This document shows positions 8,273-16,295 of a stretch of DNA of 19,724 bases, one piece after another (positions within the stretch are counted from its first letter, which is position 1; each line of letters begins with the position of its first letter). Source of the stretch: JBFJVZ01 sp041623895 (GTDB lineage: Bacteria; Planctomycetota; Planctomycetia; Pirellulales; Pirellulaceae). Below the pieces are notes generated by a model. The model saw nothing but the letters and a program-made list of their open reading frames with translations, was not told where the DNA came from and did not search any database. The stretch lies in assembly GCA_041623895.1 (NCBI GenBank), contig JBFJVZ010000092.1, positions 1 to 19,724 of the forward strand, read 5' to 3'. The position numbers and the translations under genes were made by a program.

Positions 8273-8595
8273 TGGACACGCTCCGCTTCAAATTGATCGA
8301 CCACACTCTTTTCCCATAGCGGAATGCCAGTCACGCGCGCTGCCCGGGCAAGCGCATGAGCAGCCGTCGGAGAAGTGAGCAAGATAAAGATCGCGCACAG
8401 CAACGCTTTGATTCGCGTGGGAGTTGTCTGAGCCATAAACATCGTGCCGATCAAGATCAGGCAGACCCCCAGGGTCACGCACTTGGTACCCGCCTGCAGC
8501 CGGTTGTAGACATCGGGGAAACGCACCATGCCGATGCAACCGAGCAAATCGAAGATGACGCCCATGGCGATGATCACCAGACCGATTTCATTCAT
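8269..8595 (-). CDS. mrpG: MrpG/MnhG-family antiporter subunit
   Basis: A 108-residue membrane protein with three predicted helices: MNEIGLVIIAMGVIFDLLG, TKCVTLGVCLILIGTMF and IKALLCAIFILLTSP. The MrpG hallmarks are GMVRFPDVYNRLQAGTK after helix 1 and TSPTAAHALARAA after helix 3. MrpG is part of the multi-subunit Na+/H+ antiporter and corresponds to MbhC in archaeal membrane-bound hydrogenase. The start at 8595 overlaps the mrpF stop by 8 bases. The reading frame is open upstream to 8640, but that extension (MARWHWPNTWKGNKA) is an out-of-frame copy of mrpF and not part of the protein. It ends in an ATGA overlap with the HycF-like gene. Confidence 0.92.
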   Translation of the reverse strand: MNEIGLVIIAMGVIFDLLGCIGMVRFPDVYNRLQAGTKCVTLGVCLILIGTMFMAQTTPTRIKALLCAIFILLTSPTAAHALARAARVTGIPLWEKSVVDQFEAERVQ

Positions 8596-8857
8596 TGCCT
8601 TGTTGCCTTTCCAAGTATTTGGCCAGTGCCAGCGTGCCAATGAAACTGACCAGCGCCCAGACCAGCGCGACGTTCATCAAGTAGTCCTTTGCGGTGATCA
8701 GTGAGAGTAACGCGCAGAAGCCGACCACGACCGTTCCCAGGATGTCGATGCCGACCGTGCGATCCGGGGCGGTGGGTCCGCGCCCAATGCGGTACAAACA
8801 CAACGCGCAACACAACAACAACACGGACGAAAAGACTGCAAACGCTGTTCCAGGCAT
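8588..8857 (-). CDS. mrpF: MrpF/MnhF-family antiporter subunit
   Basis: An 89-residue protein with three helices: the first at residues 3-22, then IDILGTVVVGFCALLSLIT, then VALVWALVSFIGTLALAKYL. The loop RIGRGPTAPDRTVGID is the MrpF signature (RxxxGPTxxDR). It corresponds to MbhB of archaeal Mbh. I chose the ATG at 8857, which follows a GGGAGAG purine run and sits 17 bases after the mrpE stop. The longer frame to 8902 adds a polar stretch that overlaps mrpE in another frame and would spoil the membrane N-terminus. It is coupled to mrpG by an 8-base overlap. Confidence 0.9.
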   Translation of the reverse strand: MPGTAFAVFSSVLLLCCALCLYRIGRGPTAPDRTVGIDILGTVVVGFCALLSLITAKDYLMNVALVWALVSFIGTLALAKYLERQQGNE

Positions 8858-8874
8858 AGTGTTTTTCTCTCCCG

Positions 8875-9375
8875 CTACTCGAATATCCGCTCGATGAACC
8901 ATTCAAAACGGCCGATGATCTTTTCCGCTGCTTCGTGCTCATCCGTGCTCTTGACGTAAATCCAATGCACCATCATTGTCCCGTCGTCATGAATATCGAC
9001 GGCCAGTGTGCCCGGTGTTAACGTGATCGAATTGCACAACGCCGTCCGTGCGGACGGACTCTTTAGATGAGTCTTGATTTTGACTATCCCGGGACGAATC
9101 GGCATCGCCGGATGAAGCACGCGATAGGCCACTTCGACGTTGGCTTTGATGACGTATGCGGCAAGCACAAAAACGTAAACGAATGCCCATGCGTATCGTT
9201 GCGGCTGCAGCCAATGACGGGCACTCGCGCTTGATCCCCCCATCGCCCAGGTAACCAGACACACGACCAACGTGCCGATACTTAGATCCTGAAAGTATGA
9301 CGTTGAAAATTCAGTAGGCCACGTCAACAAGACCCAGAACAATAGCAGCAAGATAAAAAGTACAAACCGATTCAT
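8875..9375 (-). CDS. mrpE: MrpE/MnhE-family antiporter subunit
   Basis: A 166-residue protein. Two N-terminal helices (MNRFVLFILLLLFWVLL; DLSIGTLVVCLVTWAMG) and a third (YAWAFVYVFVLAAYVIKANVEVAYRV) are followed by a soluble C-terminal domain. The segment ALCNSITLTPGTLAVDIHDD around 112-131 is the strongest MrpE fingerprint. EHEAAEKIIGRFE near the end is also typical. It corresponds to MbhA. A GAGGAAT Shine-Dalgarno-like run lies just before the ATG, and the mrpD stop is 13 bases upstream. MrpE supports assembly and activity of the antiporter rather than forming the ion path. Confidence 0.92.
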   Translation of the reverse strand: MNRFVLFILLLLFWVLLTWPTEFSTSYFQDLSIGTLVVCLVTWAMGGSSASARHWLQPQRYAWAFVYVFVLAAYVIKANVEVAYRVLHPAMPIRPGIVKIKTHLKSPSARTALCNSITLTPGTLAVDIHDDGTMMVHWIYVKSTDEHEAAEKIIGRFEWFIERIFE

Positions 9376-9388
9376 CGTCTCGAATTCC

Positions 9389-10858
9389 TCACGGTTTCCA
9401 AACTCCCCGCATCAAAACATCGGCCGCCGGTCCCACCAACAGCGGATGTTCCAACCCTGATAAGGCCAGTAACGACAAGGCGATACACCCGATCGCCAGC
9501 ACAATCATGGGGATACTGATCAAAACAGGGGACTCGGATACGGGCAATTGTTTTTCCATCGGCGCGTCAGCAGTCCCGTAGAAGGCCCGCTGTTGCACTT
9601 TCAACTGATAGGCCAGCGCTACGATGCTCATGACAACGACAGTGACTGCCCAGGCTGTGTGATCGGTTTGGATACCGACAACGACAATGATTAGCTTGCT
9701 CCAGAATCCGTTCAGTGGTGGAATACCCGCCAGCGCCAGGGAACCCACCATGCACGTGCCTGCCGTGATCGGAAGCCTTCTGCCCAGTCCGCGCATTTGC
9801 CTTAAATCACGCGTGCCCGCAGCAGTCTCGATTTGGCCGCTGCACAGAAATAACAGCGGTTTAAAGGTGGCGTGATTGACCAGATGATAAAGCGCACCGA
9901 CAACACCCCAAGTTGTTCCAAAGCCCAGTGCCAGCACAATCAATCCAACCTGGCTGATGCTACTGTAAGCAAACAACCGCTTGATATCCCATTGGCCAAC
10001 AGCGAGCAGCCCACCGGCCACCATCGTGATCCCGCCCATCCAACGCATCAGTAGCAGCATGTCGTCGTTGATCCCGAATACGTTGAACAGCAGTCGAGCC
10101 AACACGTAAACGCCGATCACTTTGCTGACAACACCCGACAACAGGGCCGAGATTGGTGCCGGCGCAGCGGGGTAGGCATCCGGCAGCCAGGTGTGAAAAG
10201 GCACCAGCGCAGCTTTCAAACCGAAACCGCAAAAGAACAGAGCCAACGCGAATTTGACGGGAGCGGTCTCGCCGACTTCACTCATGCGACTCGCCAAATG
10301 GGTCATGTTCAAGGTCCCCGTGACCGCATACAGCAGGCTGATTCCGATCAAAATCACCGAAGATGACAAACCGCCCAGCACCACATACTTCAGCGACGCC
10401 TCGAAACTCTCGTCCTCGCCAGAGAACGCAACCAAGGCGTAAGAGGCAATTGCGGTGATCTCCATGAACACATACAGATTGAACAGGTCGCCGGTCAGCG
10501 CCACGCCGTTGGTACCGGCAACCAAAAACATCAGCAGGCTGTAATACCTGTGTTGCGAAGTGTACGGCTGCATGGCGACCACGGAATAAATGCCCACGAT
10601 CAAGGCCAGGCCGTTAATCGTTAGCAGCATCAGTGTGCTCAGATCATCAATCCGCAAATCAATGCCGTTGGGTGTGGGCCAGCCGCCCATGTGATAGATG
10701 GTCTGATTTCCTATCAGGGAAAGACTCAGCAAGACCAAACCGAACAACGCCAGGTTGCTAAGTAGTTCCGCCATCTGCGGCTTCCAGCGAACCGCCAGGG
10801 GAATGAGAAAACCCACACCCAGAGGAATCGCGACCAGTAGCGGAACCAGGTTGTTCAT
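9389..10858 (-). CDS. mrpD: MrpD/MbhH-like proton-translocating antiporter subunit (NuoN/NuoM fold)
   Basis: A 489-residue polytopic protein with about 14 predicted helices. The complex I/Mrp ion-path residues are all visible. The TM5 glutamate is E133 in LFNLYVFMEITAIASYAL. TM7 Lys is K215 in GLKAALVPFHTWLPDAYP (with H222), TM8 Lys is K246 in VVSKVIGVYVLAR, and TM12 Lys is K335 in HATFKPLLFL. The phrases PAAPAPISALLSGVVSK and GIPPLNGFWSKLII are typical of MrpD and MbhH. This should be the fully active antiporter-like unit of the complex, moving H+ or Na+ in response to hydrogenase turnover. It lies 35 bases after mrpC. Confidence 0.93.
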   Translation of the reverse strand: MNNLVPLLVAIPLGVGFLIPLAVRWKPQMAELLSNLALFGLVLLSLSLIGNQTIYHMGGWPTPNGIDLRIDDLSTLMLLTINGLALIVGIYSVVAMQPYTSQHRYYSLLMFLVAGTNGVALTGDLFNLYVFMEITAIASYALVAFSGEDESFEASLKYVVLGGLSSSVILIGISLLYAVTGTLNMTHLASRMSEVGETAPVKFALALFFCGFGLKAALVPFHTWLPDAYPAAPAPISALLSGVVSKVIGVYVLARLLFNVFGINDDMLLLMRWMGGITMVAGGLLAVGQWDIKRLFAYSSISQVGLIVLALGFGTTWGVVGALYHLVNHATFKPLLFLCSGQIETAAGTRDLRQMRGLGRRLPITAGTCMVGSLALAGIPPLNGFWSKLIIVVVGIQTDHTAWAVTVVVMSIVALAYQLKVQQRAFYGTADAPMEKQLPVSESPVLISIPMIVLAIGCIALSLLALSGLEHPLLVGPAADVLMRGVWKP

Positions 10859-10893
10859 GACTGTTGTCTTCAGGCTGGCGCGGGCGTGAAAGC

Positions 10894-11241
10894 CTAACCT
10901 TTCAGTTTTTTGATTTTGCCGATATCAAACGTCCCGTAACGTTCGTGAATTCGCATCGATAGTGCGACCATCAAAGCCAAGACTCCCAATCCAATCACAA
11001 TCGAAGTCAGGACCAGCGCTTGTGGCAACGGATCGACCGACTGCTGAAGCCAAAGCTGCTTGTCGATACTGGAATCAACGATCGGCGGCGTGCCACCGGT
11101 ACGGTAACCCTGCAAGACAAGGAATAAATGGATCCCATACTCAATCACCAGCAGACTGATGACGATCTTGATGATGTTTTGTCGTGTCAGGACGCCATAC
11201 AATCCAATCAGGATCAATAAGAAACACAACGAGTAAATCAT
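10894..11241 (-). CDS. mrpC: MrpC/MnhC-family subunit (NuoK-like)
   Basis: A 115-residue membrane protein with three helices. The NuoK-like core is LCFLLILIGLYGVLTRQNIIK, then VISLLVIEYGIHLFLVL (with a buried Glu), then DPLPQALVLTSIVIGLGVLAL. The last segment is the MrpC/MbhG signature and distinguishes it from complex I NuoK. In Mrp and Mbh structures this subunit lies between the MrpA C-terminal part and MrpD and contributes to the transport path. The start overlaps the MrpB-like gene stop by 4 bases. The C-terminal tail (RIHERYGTFDIGKIKKLKG) is basic and cytoplasmic, with ordinary length for the family. Confidence 0.92.
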   Translation of the reverse strand: MIYSLCFLLILIGLYGVLTRQNIIKIVISLLVIEYGIHLFLVLQGYRTGGTPPIVDSSIDKQLWLQQSVDPLPQALVLTSIVIGLGVLALMVALSMRIHERYGTFDIGKIKKLKG

Positions 11242-11717
11242 GGTGCGTCATCCTTTCCCTCGGTGTCCAAATGCCAACGATGCGCCGTCAAGACGAAGGT
11301 CACCAGATACAGCGAACTACAGACCTTCAGTCCAATCCCGACGTTGCAGAGCGGGATGATGCCGCCGCTAAACAGCGTCAGCCTGGCCGACTCGGACGTT
11401 GTCCAAAAGTTGAAAAAGTAAATGCCCGCGACGACAACGCCCAACACGGCCATCAGCCAAAACAGCAGCACACCCAAACTATCCCAGGTCGATGCAGCTT
11501 TGCGAGAATAGGTCTTCAAGGCTGCGTCTTCGCCTTCGGCCAGCATGACCAACACAAAGGCCGCCGCGGCGATCACGCCGCCGGCAAATCCCCCACCCGG
11601 CGTCAAGTGACCGTACAGAATGATGTGAATGCCATACAGCAGAATGAATCCCTTCACCCAAACGCAGACCGTCTTCACGATCATGCTCATACCGTGGGTT
11701 TCTTGCGGACTGCTCAC
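11238..11717 (-). CDS. mrpB: MrpB/MnhB-like subunit (MbhF)
   Basis: A 159-residue membrane protein. The diagnostic MrpB motif is intact: LYGHLTPGGGFAGGVIAAAAFVL at about residues 37-59, preceded by a helix VKTVCVWVKGFILLYGIHII. After a polar loop come a third helix (LGVLLFWLMAVLGVVVAGIYF) and a fourth ending LCNVGIGLKVCSSLYLVTFVL. It corresponds to MbhF in archaeal Mbh. The ATG at 11717 overlaps the preceding stop by four bases (ATGA). An internal ATG nine codons later (MSMIVK) is the alternative start. It is part of the Mrp set, in its usual place between the MrpA-like parts and MrpC. Confidence 0.9.
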   Translation of the reverse strand: MSSPQETHGMSMIVKTVCVWVKGFILLYGIHIILYGHLTPGGGFAGGVIAAAAFVLVMLAEGEDAALKTYSRKAASTWDSLGVLLFWLMAVLGVVVAGIYFFNFWTTSESARLTLFSGGIIPLCNVGIGLKVCSSLYLVTFVLTAHRWHLDTEGKDDAP

Positions 11718-12301
11718 CGTTGATCCTCCTGTTGGGTGTCAGCCGGCTGCGCTGCGTCATCGGGTTGCTGCTTCGCCTGCCGGCGCAAGACGGTTAGCGC
11801 ACCGATGACCGCGCAAAACAAAACGGTCGCCTCACCCAAAGTGTCGTAGCCTCGAAAATCGAGCAACACCGCCGTGACAATGTTGGCGGCGCCGGTTTCC
11901 TCCAGCCCCGTGCGCAGATAAGTGTTCGAGGGGGCATCGGCAAATCGCTCCATCACCGGGCTGCCAAACTCGGGAAATTCCGCGAACATGCCCGCTGTAA
12001 AGATGGCCAGCACGATCACCATGGCTAACGCGGCCGCCTTGCCGAAGGTGATCCAATGCATTGAATCCGGTTCGCGCCCCGATCGACTGGTGGCTTTCAG
12101 CAACAAGACCAGTGTGATGACCTCGACCGCTATCTGAGTGATGGCCAGATCCGGTGCCGACAAAAAGAGAAACACGATGGCAAGCAAAAAACCAACCGCG
12201 CCGACACTGATCACCGAATAAAGCATGTTCGGAGTTTCGATCGCTACGATCGCGCCGATGATCATCAGCAAGGTTAGTACCACGATAACAGTTTCAACCA
12301 T
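11714..12301 (-). CDS. DUF4040-MbhE fusion, equivalent to the MrpA C-terminal part (MbhD+MbhE)
   Basis: A 195-residue protein that fuses two small Mrp modules. Residues 1-72 are the DUF4040 domain (MbhD), with the signature FLSAPDLAITQIAVEVITLV at 46-65, where D51 and E60 are the conserved acidic residues. Residues 85-172 are the MbhE module, marked by TYLRTGLEETGAANIVTAVLLDFRGYDTLGEATVLFCAVIG. The C-terminal tail is Gln/Asp-rich. In canonical Mrp operons this pair forms the C-terminal end of MrpA. In Pyrococcus Mbh it is two separate genes. Here it is a single ORF starting one base after the NuoL-like stop (TAAGATG), so the two genes together look like a split mrpA. It is linked to mrpB by an ATGA overlap. 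Confidence 0.9.
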   Translation of the reverse strand: MVETVIVVLTLLMIIGAIVAIETPNMLYSVISVGAVGFLLAIVFLFLSAPDLAITQIAVEVITLVLLLKATSRSGREPDSMHWITFGKAAALAMVIVLAIFTAGMFAEFPEFGSPVMERFADAPSNTYLRTGLEETGAANIVTAVLLDFRGYDTLGEATVLFCAVIGALTVLRRQAKQQPDDAAQPADTQQEDQR

Positions 12302-12302
12302 C

Positions 12303-14165
12303 TTACGGCGTTCCCTCCATGATCACGTACAGGATCCCCAGCAGCCCCAGCACGAACCAGCCGAGATAAGTCGGCAACACACCCCTGTGGGCGGCGCGCA
12401 GCAAGGTGCTCAGCCAGGCCGTGACTTTTCCAATTCGATCGTAGATGTCAAAGACCTTGCTGCTTGCCAAAACATACAACGGCTTGAGCACCGGTAATTG
12501 CTCAACCGTTTGATAAAAATCGACACCGGTCACTTCGACATGCCTGCTGGCACCTTTCGGCACACCAGGAATCCGCGCTTCATCCAACCGTTCACCTCCG
12601 ATGAAAGTTGGTACTCTGCGAAGTTTCCCGTTTCGCAACGTGAACGCATACACGATCCAGCCGATAACCAATGCGATTAGCAACAGGCCCGACGCACGCC
12701 CAGCCCGCCAGGTACCCGGGAACTCAACGGCCTGGCCGATCGCCGGCAGGACTAAAAACCTTAGCGGGATGCCGTTGGCGAAGATCCCAAAAATCACACA
12801 CAAACTGGCCAGCAAAAGGATTGGTAAGGCTGTGGGCCAAGCCGCTTTCTGAATATTCTTTTCTCGGATGTGCGGCGTCGGCTTGCAGAGGAATACGCTA
12901 TGCAGAACTTTGACCAGGAGAGCCAACGTGAAAGCGGAGCCCATCATCGCGGCGGCCAGAGAAAGAATCCAAAAAAGATTGCCGCTACTCTGACCCGAGT
13001 CGATCACGGCCTGGTAGATCATCCACTTCGAGGCAAATCCATTGAAGGGCGGGATGCCGGCAACGGCCAACGAAGCGATCAGAAAAGATGCGAACGTCAG
13101 CGGCAATCGAGTGGCAAGCCCTCCCAGCCGATCGAGATCAACTGTTCCAGCCTTTTCTTCCACGACGCCCGCGCCCAAGAACAGGCATGATTTGTAAATC
13201 GCGTGGTTCAACATATGGAACAGCGCCGCGGCCATGCCCAGGGCCGTCGCCGTACCGATCCCCAACAAGATGTATCCCACTTGGCCAACGGCGCAGTAGC
13301 CCAATAGCCGTTTCAGGTTACGCTGGATGAGCGCCAGCATGGTCGCGCCCAGAATGGTTACCGAACCAAAAAACATGAACATCGTGTTGATCTGGTCCGT
13401 GATCACAAACAGATCTGTCACCATCCGCATTAGCAGGTAAATGCCCAGCAGTTTGTCCAGCGAAGCCGGCAAGAAGGCGGTCACCGGAGCGTGTGCTTTC
13501 TCGCCACAATCCGGTAGCCAGGAGTGCAGCGGCATGACACCCGCTTTGGCAAACGCAGCGGCAGCGAAGCAAAAAAAAGCAAGCTGGTCCGTCGCGGAAA
13601 CCAGAGTTACGGCGGCGGCATCCATTCGCGTCGATCCGTGCTGGGCCCATAGCAGTGCGGTACCGAGCAACAGCAGTGTATCGGAACCGCCAACAATCAT
13701 GAAAGTCTTTCGGGCGGCGTCCGACGCATCCGGTCCAGATAGTCCGATCATCAGGTACAACGTCGCCGCCAGCAGTCCCCAGCAAACCACCAATAAGACG
13801 AGATCGGCTGCCAGCAGGGCCCCGCCGGCAAACGCAAGCGACCATAGCAAGCAACCCGAGTACAGCCGTTGCCCTTGCCTGTCTCGCATGTAGTCCAGCG
13901 AATAAACGGCTATCAGCAAGGCGAAAACAGCGGTCGCTAACATGATGAATCCACTGAGCTGGTCAACACGCAGCAGCCCGTTTTCGGATGTCCGCGATCC
14001 TCCCGCAAAAAGCGGCCAGACCAACATTACCGTCACTGCGGTTGCCGCACATGTCAGCCATCCGCGCGCCGGTTGCCATGTTTTTGGCAACAGCAGGCAA
14101 ACAAGTCCTGCCACCAGCGGAATCGCGATCGGCTGCAACAGCGGCTCAAACATCAGGTCAACCAT
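12303..14165 (-). CDS. NuoL/MrpA-N/HyfB-like antiporter subunit lacking the TM5 glutamate
   Basis: A 620-residue polytopic protein of the complex I ND5 type. TM7 Lys (K207) and His (H214) occur in AFAKAGVMPLHSWLPDC, a TM8-region Lys (K238) in ASLDKLLGIYLLMR, and TM12 Lys (K325) in NHAIYKSCLFLGAG. GIPPFNGFASKWMI is also typical. The position of the otherwise conserved TM5 glutamate (NuoL 'WE', MrpA 'WE') reads CWGLLAATLYL: glycine 130, codon GGA at 13776-13778. The C-terminus (KVFDIYDRIGKVTAWLS, then two helices) resembles NuoL and HyfB. It starts 8 bases inside the end of the hydrogenase large-subunit gene; an alternative ATG lies at 14153. Together with the following DUF4040-MbhE gene it equals MrpA in length. 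Its function could be ion transport with an altered path or a structural role. Confidence 0.88.
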   Translation of the reverse strand: MVDLMFEPLLQPIAIPLVAGLVCLLLPKTWQPARGWLTCAATAVTVMLVWPLFAGGSRTSENGLLRVDQLSGFIMLATAVFALLIAVYSLDYMRDRQGQRLYSGCLLWSLAFAGGALLAADLVLLVVCWGLLAATLYLMIGLSGPDASDAARKTFMIVGGSDTLLLLGTALLWAQHGSTRMDAAAVTLVSATDQLAFFCFAAAAFAKAGVMPLHSWLPDCGEKAHAPVTAFLPASLDKLLGIYLLMRMVTDLFVITDQINTMFMFFGSVTILGATMLALIQRNLKRLLGYCAVGQVGYILLGIGTATALGMAAALFHMLNHAIYKSCLFLGAGVVEEKAGTVDLDRLGGLATRLPLTFASFLIASLAVAGIPPFNGFASKWMIYQAVIDSGQSSGNLFWILSLAAAMMGSAFTLALLVKVLHSVFLCKPTPHIREKNIQKAAWPTALPILLLASLCVIFGIFANGIPLRFLVLPAIGQAVEFPGTWRAGRASGLLLIALVIGWIVYAFTLRNGKLRRVPTFIGGERLDEARIPGVPKGASRHVEVTGVDFYQTVEQLPVLKPLYVLASSKVFDIYDRIGKVTAWLSTLLRAAHRGVLPTYLGWFVLGLLGILYVIMEGTP

Positions 14166-15387
14166 CCCACTTTAGATCCGGCCCGACGTGTCCCAACTCC
14201 GTTTTCAGTCGTTCCGTTTTTTCATGCGCTAGCCGCATCAACTGTTTGCCCGCGATAACCACGTGATCGGTTTCCGGATCAACCACGGCTGCCATTCGCT
14301 CCGTGCAACAGTAACAGGGATCAACGGCCGCCAAGATGATCGTCGCGTCCGCAATCGTTTCGCCGATCACAGCTTCCTGATTCGTCGGCACGTTCATATA
14401 GCTGGGTGCTCGAATCTTGTGCCGGACCGGGCGGTTGCTGCCATCGCTACGGATGTAGTGAAACACCTCGCCGCGCGGCGCCTCATAGTGCCCAATCCCT
14501 TCGCCAGCTTTGACTTCTTTTGGATTGGCATCAATCGGCCCCAAAACGGTCTGCAGGGCCGATAAGCATTGACGAATGATCCGGATCGATTCAAACATCT
14601 CGCGGATGCGGACCATGATCTTGTCAAAGATGTCGCCGTTGCTCTCCAAAATCACATTCCACTGGACCAATCCATAAGCCGCATGCGGATGATCGCGGCG
14701 GACATCGATATCGACTCCCGATGCTCGAGCCGTAGGTCCCAACGCACCAAACTTACGAATCTGATCCGCCGTCAGGATTCCGATCCCTTTCGTCCGCGCC
14801 TGAATTAGCGGATCGTCCCCAATCGTGTTCATAAACATGTTCAGCGGTTGGTCGAGCGCATCAATCATTTCGCGGATTCCGGCCAATTCTGCTGGGGGAA
14901 TGTCACGACGAACGCCGCCCGGTTTCAGCATGCCGTAGTGGTTTCGGTTGCCGGTCACACGTTCGCAGATATTCAATACTTCTTCGCGGTAGCGCCATGC
15001 CCACATCCAGACGGTGTTGAAACCGAGAAAATGCCCGGCCAGTCCAAGCCACAGTAAATGCGAGTGAATCCGCTCCAGTTCACCGACCAGCGAGCGGATA
15101 TAAAGTGCACGTTCGGGGACCACGATCTCACCCGCTTCCTCAACTGCCTGCACGCAAGCCATCGGGTGCGAGGTGGAACAAATCCCGCAGACGCGTTCGA
15201 CCAGAAAGATCGTTTCCTCGTAGTCCTTGCCTTCGGAAAGTTTTTCGACACCGCGATGGTTGTAGCCCAGTTCGATGTCCAGACCGACCACCTTTTCTCC
15301 CTCCACGTACAGCTTGAAAAACTCCGGTTCTTCTTGAAGCGGATGATAGGGGCCAACCGGAATGATGGTCGTCTTCTTTTTCGCCAT
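14158..15387 (-). CDS. Group 4 [NiFe] hydrogenase large (catalytic) subunit
   Basis: The 409-residue protein holds the nickel-iron site for H2 formation or oxidation. Both ligand pairs are present: RVCGICSTSH (C67, C70, with H74) and DPCYCCTER (C358, C361). After TER there is a 45-residue tail beginning MAAVVDPETD. In HycE-type enzymes the maturation peptidase cuts just after this Arg, so the tail is the expected cleaved extension. Complex I NuoD lacks both Cys pairs, so this is a true hydrogenase rather than a complex I paralogue. The N-terminus (IPVGPYHPLQEEPEFFKL, then GYNHRGVEKL) is typical of the membrane-bound group 4 enzymes (Mbh, Ech, Hyc). The NuoC-like domain is a separate gene, as in Mbh and Ech. 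It lies 3 bases after the NuoC-like stop and overlaps the next gene by 8 bases. Confidence 0.95.
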   Translation of the reverse strand: MAKKKTTIIPVGPYHPLQEEPEFFKLYVEGEKVVGLDIELGYNHRGVEKLSEGKDYEETIFLVERVCGICSTSHPMACVQAVEEAGEIVVPERALYIRSLVGELERIHSHLLWLGLAGHFLGFNTVWMWAWRYREEVLNICERVTGNRNHYGMLKPGGVRRDIPPAELAGIREMIDALDQPLNMFMNTIGDDPLIQARTKGIGILTADQIRKFGALGPTARASGVDIDVRRDHPHAAYGLVQWNVILESNGDIFDKIMVRIREMFESIRIIRQCLSALQTVLGPIDANPKEVKAGEGIGHYEAPRGEVFHYIRSDGSNRPVRHKIRAPSYMNVPTNQEAVIGETIADATIILAAVDPCYCCTERMAAVVDPETDHVVIAGKQLMRLAHEKTERLKTELGHVGPDLKWDG

Positions 15388-15390
15388 GAT

Positions 15391-15852
15391 TCAATCTTTG
15401 CGGTAATCACGGCGAAGCGGGTATTTCCCGTCAGGCCAATCGTCCAGCAGCAATAGGTGCCGCATATCGGGATGACCGGCAAACGTAATCCCCATCAGTT
15501 CCCACATCTCACGTTCGATCCAATGAGCAGAGGGACAAATCGTTGTGATCGATGCAATTTCAGGTTGTTCTCGGTCAATCCGCGTGCGAACGCTGACGAC
15601 CAGACCGATCGAATCAAATGCCCAGTGGTACAGGATTTCAATTTTTTGCGGTCCATCCACCGCGGATGCTGTTTGCAAACGACCGCGCAATTCGTCCGAC
15701 ATCACTGCCGCCGTTTCGGTAATGTTTTGGGCATCTACCTCCAGGTAAATTCGTTTGGGCGACCGCTGCTGGAAATCCAACACACGCTCACCCAACGCCG
15801 ACTTGATCTGACGCACCGTTTCGTCACCATGGTTGTCCGCCGCACCGCTCAT
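15391..15852 (-). CDS. NuoC-like 30 kDa subunit (MbhK/EchD type)
   Basis: A 153-residue protein of the complex I 30 kDa family. This subunit packs against the large and small hydrogenase subunits and carries no cofactor. The signature is at residues 110-140: HWIEREMWELMGITFAGHPDMRHLLLLDDWPDGKYPLRRDY, followed by only two or three residues. The N-terminal half has a typical mixed alpha/beta pattern (RIYLEVDAQNI, IEILYHWAF, GLVVSVRTRID). The length fits the separate short form in Ech and Mbh rather than the NuoC-NuoD fusion of HycE. The ATG at 15852 overlaps the small-subunit stop by a single base (TGATG). Confidence 0.92.
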   Translation of the reverse strand: MSGAADNHGDETVRQIKSALGERVLDFQQRSPKRIYLEVDAQNITETAAVMSDELRGRLQTASAVDGPQKIEILYHWAFDSIGLVVSVRTRIDREQPEIASITTICPSAHWIEREMWELMGITFAGHPDMRHLLLLDDWPDGKYPLRRDYRKD

Positions 15853-16295
15853 CAGTCTGCTCCTGCCGCAGCCGGGTTTCTCAGCTTATCGACGACCTGG
15901 GTGATCGCGGCAATGATCGCTTCCGGCTTGGGCGGGCAACCAGCGACATAGGCATCGATCGGGATATAGTCGCCCACGGGTACATCCCAGTTGTATGAAT
16001 CCTGAAAGATCAGTCCGCTACAGGCACAGCCTCCGATCGCAAGCACAATCACCGGCTTGGGCGCCTGTTCGTACATGCGCCGAACTCGAATGGCTGACTT
16101 TTTGTTAAAGATCCCCGACAGCAGAATCACGTCCGCATGCCGAATGCTACCGACAGCGATGATCCCAAAACGCTCCAGATCGTATTTCGGTGTCAGCGCA
16201 TCGAGAATCTCAATGTCGCAATTGTTACAAGCACTGCCGCCCAAGTGAAACAGGAACAGGGATCGGCTGAAGATCTTTTTGCTGATACTCATCAT
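15852..16295 (-). CDS. [NiFe] hydrogenase small subunit, NuoB/HycG/MbhJ-like
   Basis: A 147-residue protein carrying the proximal [4Fe-4S] cluster that passes electrons to the nickel site. Cluster ligands are visible in HLGGSACNNCDIEIL (C23, C26), AIGGCACSGL (C90 and/or C92) and VAGCPPKPEAI (C120). It is short and has no twin-arginine signal, which is usual for group 4 enzymes, unlike uptake hydrogenases. The start is one of two adjacent ATGs at 16295 and 16292. The first overlaps the NuoH-like stop by one base (TGATG). The reading frame stays open upstream to 16607, but that extension is an out-of-phase reading of the NuoH-like gene and is not protein-like. Confidence 0.92.
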   Translation of the reverse strand: MMSISKKIFSRSLFLFHLGGSACNNCDIEILDALTPKYDLERFGIIAVGSIRHADVILLSGIFNKKSAIRVRRMYEQAPKPVIVLAIGGCACSGLIFQDSYNWDVPVGDYIPIDAYVAGCPPKPEAIIAAITQVVDKLRNPAAAGAD

